A stretch of DNA of 64,000 nt. Origin: JBALVT01 sp036960305. GTDB lineage: Bacteria; Pseudomonadota; Gammaproteobacteria; Pseudomonadales; Halieaceae. The stretch is from contig JBALWA010000006.1 in assembly GCA_036960305.1 (NCBI GenBank), positions 62,001 through 126,000 of the forward strand. Reading direction: 5' to 3'. Shown here piece after piece: positions 60,123 to 64,000 of the stretch; the stretch's first letter is position 1; each line of letters begins with the position of its first letter. The position numbers and the translations under genes are program-made. The notes below the pieces were generated by a model. That model was given only the letters and a program-made list of their open reading frames with translations, had not been told where the DNA came from and did no database searches.

Positions 60123-61403
60123 TTAGGCCAGCATCAGTTCCGGGTTTTCAAGGGCTTCGTGCAGTGCTTTCATGAAACGTGCAGCGGGCTCGCCATCCAG
60201 CAGACGATGATCAAAGGTAAAACTCACCGGCATCATGGTACGAATGGCGATTTCGCCCTTGTGAATCACCGGCTTATCAACCGGGGTAGAGGGGCCTATC
60301 AAAGCTGCATTGGGCAGGTTCAAAACCGGCGTCGTGGTCATCCCCGGAGGCGCAATTCCCGCCGTGCTGGATAAGGTGATTGTGGCGCCAGAGAGGTCAT
60401 CTGCCGACGCTTCACCATTTCTCACACGGTTGATCAAGGCCTTCATTTCGCGGTCAATTTCCACCACACCCATACGTTCAACATTGCGCAGGACAGCAAC
60501 CATCAAACCGCTGTCATACTCAGTTGTCCCGGGCATGGAGATGGCGATACCCATATTGATGTTGTCGTATATCACAATGTCATTGCCGTCCTGACAGGAG
60601 TTGGCAATGGGCACCTGACCGATACCATAGGCAATAGCCTTAATAATAAACGCATTCACGGACACCTTGGTGCCCAACTGCTCGGCCCTGGCAACAAACT
60701 TGCCGCGTGCTGCCAGGAGGTCGGTGATATCCGACTCCCATCCTGACGACAACTGTGCCGTGGTCTGCAGACTTTGCGTCATCCGCTCAGCGATAGTTTT
60801 GCGCATGCCGGTGAGGGGTATGCGAGCCAACTCGCGAGAGCCACCCAGCTGCGCCGCTGCGCCCGGTGCTGGCGCGTGTTGCAGGCCACGCTCAAGCGCA
60901 TCCAGCACATCGCGCTTTACGATACGTGTACCGGGGCCAGTGCCGGCCACAAGCCGCAGGTCCAGGCCTGCATCTTTGGCCATTTTCTTAGCCAGGGGTG
61001 AGGCGATCAGTCTGGCGCCTTCAGCGAGCGCTGGAACCGCAGGTACCGCCTTTTGTGCGTTATCAGCAGGCGCGGTGGTGACCGCCGCTGATTCAGAATC
61101 GGCCGCGCTGTCATCGCCCGCCGGCACACCCTCGGATGCGCTGCTGAGCATCTCCGCAACCTCTTCAGGCGTCTCACAGAAATAGCCGACAAGGTCTTCA
61201 CAGGGTACGGTTTCACCCTGTTGCAGAATAATACAAAAATACCCGCTCTCGGGCGACTCTACATCGTAGGCCACTTTCTCGGTTTCCACCGAGGCCAGCG
61301 GCTGTCCTTTCTCAACCTTATCACCGTGACTCACCAGCCATTCGCTGATGGTGCCTTCATTCATAGCCATGGCGAGTTTGGGCATTACATAGGGCGTAGC
61401 CAT
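60123..61403 (-). CDS. 2-oxo-acid dehydrogenase E2 (lipoyl acyltransferase)
   Basis: Protein of 426 residues. One lipoyl domain with Lys43 (ETEKVAYDVES), a linker rich in Ala/Glu/Ser (about 85-125), an E3/E1-binding domain (IASPLAKKMAKDAGLDL, RIVKRDV, about 130-170), and the acyltransferase core with HRxxDG near the C-terminus (His399, Asp403). It transfers an acyl group from E1 to CoA. A single lipoyl domain is like acetoin or branched-chain complexes. GAGGAG lies upstream of the ATG. Confidence 0.9.
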   Translation of the reverse strand: MATPYVMPKLAMAMNEGTISEWLVSHGDKVEKGQPLASVETEKVAYDVESPESGYFCIILQQGETVPCEDLVGYFCETPEEVAEMLSSASEGVPAGDDSAADSESAAVTTAPADNAQKAVPAVPALAEGARLIASPLAKKMAKDAGLDLRLVAGTGPGTRIVKRDVLDALERGLQHAPAPGAAAQLGGSRELARIPLTGMRKTIAERMTQSLQTTAQLSSGWESDITDLLAARGKFVARAEQLGTKVSVNAFIIKAIAYGIGQVPIANSCQDGNDIVIYDNINMGIAISMPGTTEYDSGLMVAVLRNVERMGVVEIDREMKALINRVRNGEASADDLSGATITLSSTAGIAPPGMTTTPVLNLPNAALIGPSTPVDKPVIHKGEIAIRTMMPVSFTFDHRLLDGEPAARFMKALHEALENPELMLA

Positions 61404-61420
61404 TTTACAATCTCCTCGTA

Positions 61421-62392
61421 TTAAGCCAGAACTTTGCGGATAGCCGCTTCAATTTTCTCGGGGTTGGGGGCGATATAGTCTTCCATATAGCCACCGGGTA
61501 CCGGCATATTCGGCAGGGTTACCCGGGTCACTGGTGCATCCAGCAAATCGAAACCCTGCTCCATAACATTGGCAGAGACGGTGTTGGCAAATGAGCCCGA
61601 CTCCCAATCCTCATCCACCACCACCAGGCGGTTGGTTTTCTCAAGTGATTTCAGCACCGTGTCCAGGTCAAAGGGCACAAAGGAGCGCGGATCAATCACT
61701 TCGCAACTGATGCCCTCCTTCTCCAGTTTTTCAGCCACCTTCAGGGCATGCTGCAACTGCAGGCTATTCGCCATAACAGTGACATCGGAGCCCTCGCGTT
61801 TTACATCGGCGACCCCCAGAGGTACCACGTAATCTTCACCGAGGTCCGGCACCTCACCTTTCAACATCATGATGCCCATATGCCAGGGAATCATCACCGG
61901 GTTGTTATCGCGTATAGCCGCCTTGAACATCCCCTTGGCGTCATAGGGCGTAGAGGGCATCGCCACCTTGATACCCGGATGGTGAGCAAAGGTACCGTGG
62001 ATACTCATGGCATGATCATTGGCAAGACGCTGCCCGGTGCCCACGCCAGCCGTCATCACAATAGGCAGTGAACGGGGTGAGCCGTGCAGGAAGTGGTACT
62101 GACCGGTAGTCACCGAACACTCCGAAAAAGTGACATAGGAAAAGCCGCCGAACATAAAGTCCACAATAGGTCGCATACCCTCTTGGGCTGCGCCCAGGGC
62201 GACGCCGTACATACCGGATTCGGCAATCGGCGTGTCAAGTATGCGTTGGGGCCCAAATTCTTCTACCAGGCCTTTGGTGTGCGGAAAAATCGCACCACGA
62301 ATATCCTGCCCAACCATGAACACATCTTCGTCCCGGCGCATCTCTTCCTGATAGGCCTCTTTGATCGCTTCAATTAAAGTAATTTCTCTCAT
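61421..62392 (-). CDS. 2-oxo-acid dehydrogenase E1 beta (AcoB/PdhB-like)
   Basis: Protein of 323 residues of the transketolase-type pyrimidine-binding plus C-terminal domain family. The start REITLIEAIKEAYQEEMRRDEDVFMVGQDI and the segments GPQRILDTPIAESGMYGVALGAA and FVPFDLDTVLKSLEKTNRL are typical. It pairs with E1 alpha as a thiamine diphosphate-dependent decarboxylase. Branched-chain, pyruvate or acetoin specificity cannot be decided by eye. Gap of 23 bases to E1 alpha, 17 to E2. Confidence 0.9.
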   Translation of the reverse strand: MREITLIEAIKEAYQEEMRRDEDVFMVGQDIRGAIFPHTKGLVEEFGPQRILDTPIAESGMYGVALGAAQEGMRPIVDFMFGGFSYVTFSECSVTTGQYHFLHGSPRSLPIVMTAGVGTGQRLANDHAMSIHGTFAHHPGIKVAMPSTPYDAKGMFKAAIRDNNPVMIPWHMGIMMLKGEVPDLGEDYVVPLGVADVKREGSDVTVMANSLQLQHALKVAEKLEKEGISCEVIDPRSFVPFDLDTVLKSLEKTNRLVVVDEDWESGSFANTVSANVMEQGFDLLDAPVTRVTLPNMPVPGGYMEDYIAPNPEKIEAAIRKVLA

Positions 62393-62415
62393 GCTGATAA
62401 TTCTCCAATTCGCTT

Positions 62416-63399
62416 TTAATCGACAAACACGTCGGCCAGTAACTCTTCCTCAGTGGGACGGGAGATCTCACTGCTGTCGGCAAATTCCTCCACCCCTTCT
62501 ATCTCCTTCAGGGCCGCCTCGTGGATACCATCGATCTCAAGCTGCGAAAGTAGGCTATCGGCCAGAACGCGCTCGGTGGCCAGCGCTACGGGCTCGCGCT
62601 TGCGCATCTCCGCATGCTCTTCTTCTGAGCGATCCTCCCAACCCTTCAGATCCGGCGTCCCGATGTCGTGCTCGTTGTAGCGCATGGTCTTACATTCAAC
62701 AAAAGACGGACCCTTGCCTTTACGAGCACGATCAATGGCCGCCAGGGCTACTTCGGCAACAGCAAAGACATCCTGTCCGTCAACGATAACGGCGGGCATG
62801 CCATAACCCTGGGCCAAAGAAGAGATGTCCTCGGTAGGGTGCATTTCCTCGGCTGAAGAGAAGATCGCCATACCGTTGTTTTCGCAAAAGAAGATCACTG
62901 GCAGCTGCCAGTTCTGGCACATCAGCATGGATTCATGTGCCCGCCCCTCACCGTAGGAACCGTCGCCGGAGCAGTTCATCACAACCTGACCCTTGCCGCG
63001 CACTTTGGCTGCGTGCCCCCAACCCACGGTAGGCGCGAAGTTATGGCCGATGAATCCCGACTGCTGGTACACCTTGTCGTCCGGATAGTGAAAGTGCCAG
63101 GCAGAGCGCCCCTTGCAGCAACCGGTATCTTTACCAGTGTGCTCGGCCAGAAAAGAACTGACATCAATGCCCTTGCTCACCATATGCGTAATGCCATGTC
63201 CACGGTGATGGGGGTTTAAGTTGTCATCTTTATTGAGAAAGGTGCAGCCGCCGACACCGGGCGCTATCGCGCCCTCAGCCGGGTGATAAAACCCGATCAG
63301 CTTGCCCTGCATCATGCGGCGGTACATCATTTTGTCGTAATGACTGGACCTCACCAAATTGGTGAAAAGTTTGACCATTTGTTCTTTACTCAGGCTCAT
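62416..63399 (-). CDS. 2-oxo-acid dehydrogenase E1 alpha (AcoA/PdhA-like)
   Basis: Protein of 327 residues. The thiamine diphosphate motif begins GDGSYGEGRAHES (about 142) and ends FFCENNGMAIFS. Phosphorylation-loop-like RYNEHDIGTPD follows. Acetoin dehydrogenase alpha subunits are the closest type by length and motif, but pyruvate and branched-chain forms are similar. AGGAG lies about seven bases before the ATG. First gene of the operon; a 103-bp gap separates it from the MFS gene upstream, which runs in the same direction. Confidence 0.9.
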   Translation of the reverse strand: MSLSKEQMVKLFTNLVRSSHYDKMMYRRMMQGKLIGFYHPAEGAIAPGVGGCTFLNKDDNLNPHHRGHGITHMVSKGIDVSSFLAEHTGKDTGCCKGRSAWHFHYPDDKVYQQSGFIGHNFAPTVGWGHAAKVRGKGQVVMNCSGDGSYGEGRAHESMLMCQNWQLPVIFFCENNGMAIFSSAEEMHPTEDISSLAQGYGMPAVIVDGQDVFAVAEVALAAIDRARKGKGPSFVECKTMRYNEHDIGTPDLKGWEDRSEEEHAEMRKREPVALATERVLADSLLSQLEIDGIHEAALKEIEGVEEFADSSEISRPTEEELLADVFVD

Positions 63400-63502
63400 G
63401 GCGTGCTCCTATTCTGGAATGTCATGTACTGATAGTGTCAGACAGGCACATTGACTACATTGGGGCCCACGGCCTAAACACTGTCATTTACGGCCAGCCT
63501 GT

Positions 63503-64000
63503 TCATCGAGCTGGCAGAGACGTTCTAACCACAATGGCAAACAGGATCATACCCGCCACCCAGAGCCCACTGGCAAACAGGTAAACCCACTTGAAGTCTC
63601 CACCCACCACCAGTAAGCCAGCCACCGTGGTGCCTGCCGTGGTGCCCAGCAACTGCATGCCGGTGATGAGGGGTGTAAAACGGCCGCTGCGGTCCAGCGT
63701 GGCCACCAGACCCATGCGAAACCCTGAGCCGAAGTTCCAGGCCCAGCCATTGAGGGCAATCGCACACATAAAGGCAATATGACTGGTCAGGTACTGCAAC
63801 CACACCACAGAGAGGATAGAGGCCAGCACCGCTACGACCATTGGCAAGATGAAGCCCCAGCGATTGCCCATTATGGCAGCGGTAAGAGAGCCAATCGTGC
63901 CGGCAAACAGTGACCACCCCACCCCGGCGCCCGCCTGTTCAGCGGTCAAGCCGCCATGAATCGCAATCCTCTCCGCGAAGGCCCATACCGCGCCGTCCCC
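63503..64000 (-). CDS. MFS transporter, 3' part
   Basis: The reading frame continues to the right edge, so only the C-terminal 166 codons or so are present (DGAVWAFAERIAIHGGL onward). Several membrane helices; conserved FAERIA and AAIMGNRWGFILP segments. A transporter upstream of the 2-oxo-acid dehydrogenase operon on the same strand, possibly co-regulated. Confidence 0.8.
   Translation of the reverse strand, partial: GDGAVWAFAERIAIHGGLTAEQAGAGVGWSLFAGTIGSLTAAIMGNRWGFILPMVVAVLASILSVVWLQYLTSHIAFMCAIALNGWAWNFGSGFRMGLVATLDRSGRFTPLITGMQLLGTTAGTTVAGLLVVGGDFKWVYLFASGLWVAGMILFAIVVRTSLPAR

Noticed and set aside
1..64000. CRISPR array, tRNA, rRNA, insertion sequence or prophage
   Set aside because: No regularly spaced repeats, no transposase or integrase genes, no tRNA-like structures or rRNA sequence were recognised on either strand.

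Overview
The window reads as chromosomal DNA of an aerobic, Gram-negative, probably marine gammaproteobacterium. The evidence is outer-membrane proteins, a TonB receptor, AsmA and heptosyltransferase-type envelope genes, PQQ dehydrogenases, arylsulfatases, and three AraC regulators of a type common in Halieaceae/Spongiibacteraceae-like bacteria. That placement is inferred from gene content only. I see no rRNA, tRNA, CRISPR array, insertion sequence or phage genes. Coding density is high.

Layout. (1) 0-0.9 kb: end of a DUF1295 membrane protein and a YkgJ-type cysteine-cluster protein. (2) 0.9-9.4 kb: a seven-gene minus-strand catabolic operon (acyl-CoA-dehydrogenase-like flavoprotein, epoxide-hydrolase-type hydrolase, D-aminoacylase-type amidohydrolase, two SDRs, a Baeyer-Villiger-type monooxygenase, a HAD hydrolase) with a divergent TetR regulator. 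(3) 9.4-17.4 kb: an operon of YHYH lipoprotein, EF-hand protein, BaeS-like kinase and BaeR-like regulator, divergent from a glucose-dehydrogenase-like PQQ enzyme, followed by a convergent quinohemoprotein alcohol dehydrogenase. Three TGTG hexamers spaced exactly 11 bp apart lie in the divergent promoter region. (4) 17.6-30.5 kb: a transporter, outer-membrane proteins, a CDF transporter and an envelope glycan locus (ArnT-like transferase, DprE1-like oxidase, two DegT aminotransferases, YbhN-type membrane protein, GT9 transferase). (5) 30.7-38.6 kb: a large AsmA protein and several envelope proteins (glycine-zipper lipoprotein, MetA-type channel, DUF481, BamA/TamA-like barrel). (6) 38.9-46.5 kb: an AraC regulator, a lipoprotein phospholipase D/cardiolipin-synthase-like enzyme, two convergent paralogous arylsulfatases separated by two terminators, and a second AraC regulator. 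(7) 46.5-55.5 kb: a second catabolic cluster (SDR and zinc alcohol dehydrogenase divergent from two VOC proteins and an SDR; then AraC regulator, MFS transporter, TonB receptor). (8) 55.5-58.6 kb: an orphan TAXI solute-binding protein with a C-terminal membrane anchor, and DUF4124 and DUF4136 proteins. (9) 58.7-64 kb: a four-gene 2-oxo-acid dehydrogenase complex operon and the end of an MFS gene.

How it may fit together. Regions 2, 7 and 9 look like degradation of an alicyclic or similar hydrophobic compound: uptake by TonB receptor and MFS carriers, oxidation by SDR, ADH, flavoprotein and BVMO enzymes, hydrolysis, then acyl-CoA formation by a 2-oxo-acid dehydrogenase. The substrate cannot be read from the sequence. 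Region 4 could make and attach a lipid-linked amino sugar. The most testable new observations are regulatory: the phased TGTG repeats (13211-13238), a duplicated promoter-operator module (20811-20838 and 29739-29766), and AAATGTAAT boxes around the MFS/TonB receptor genes (51921-51957 and 53205-53265).
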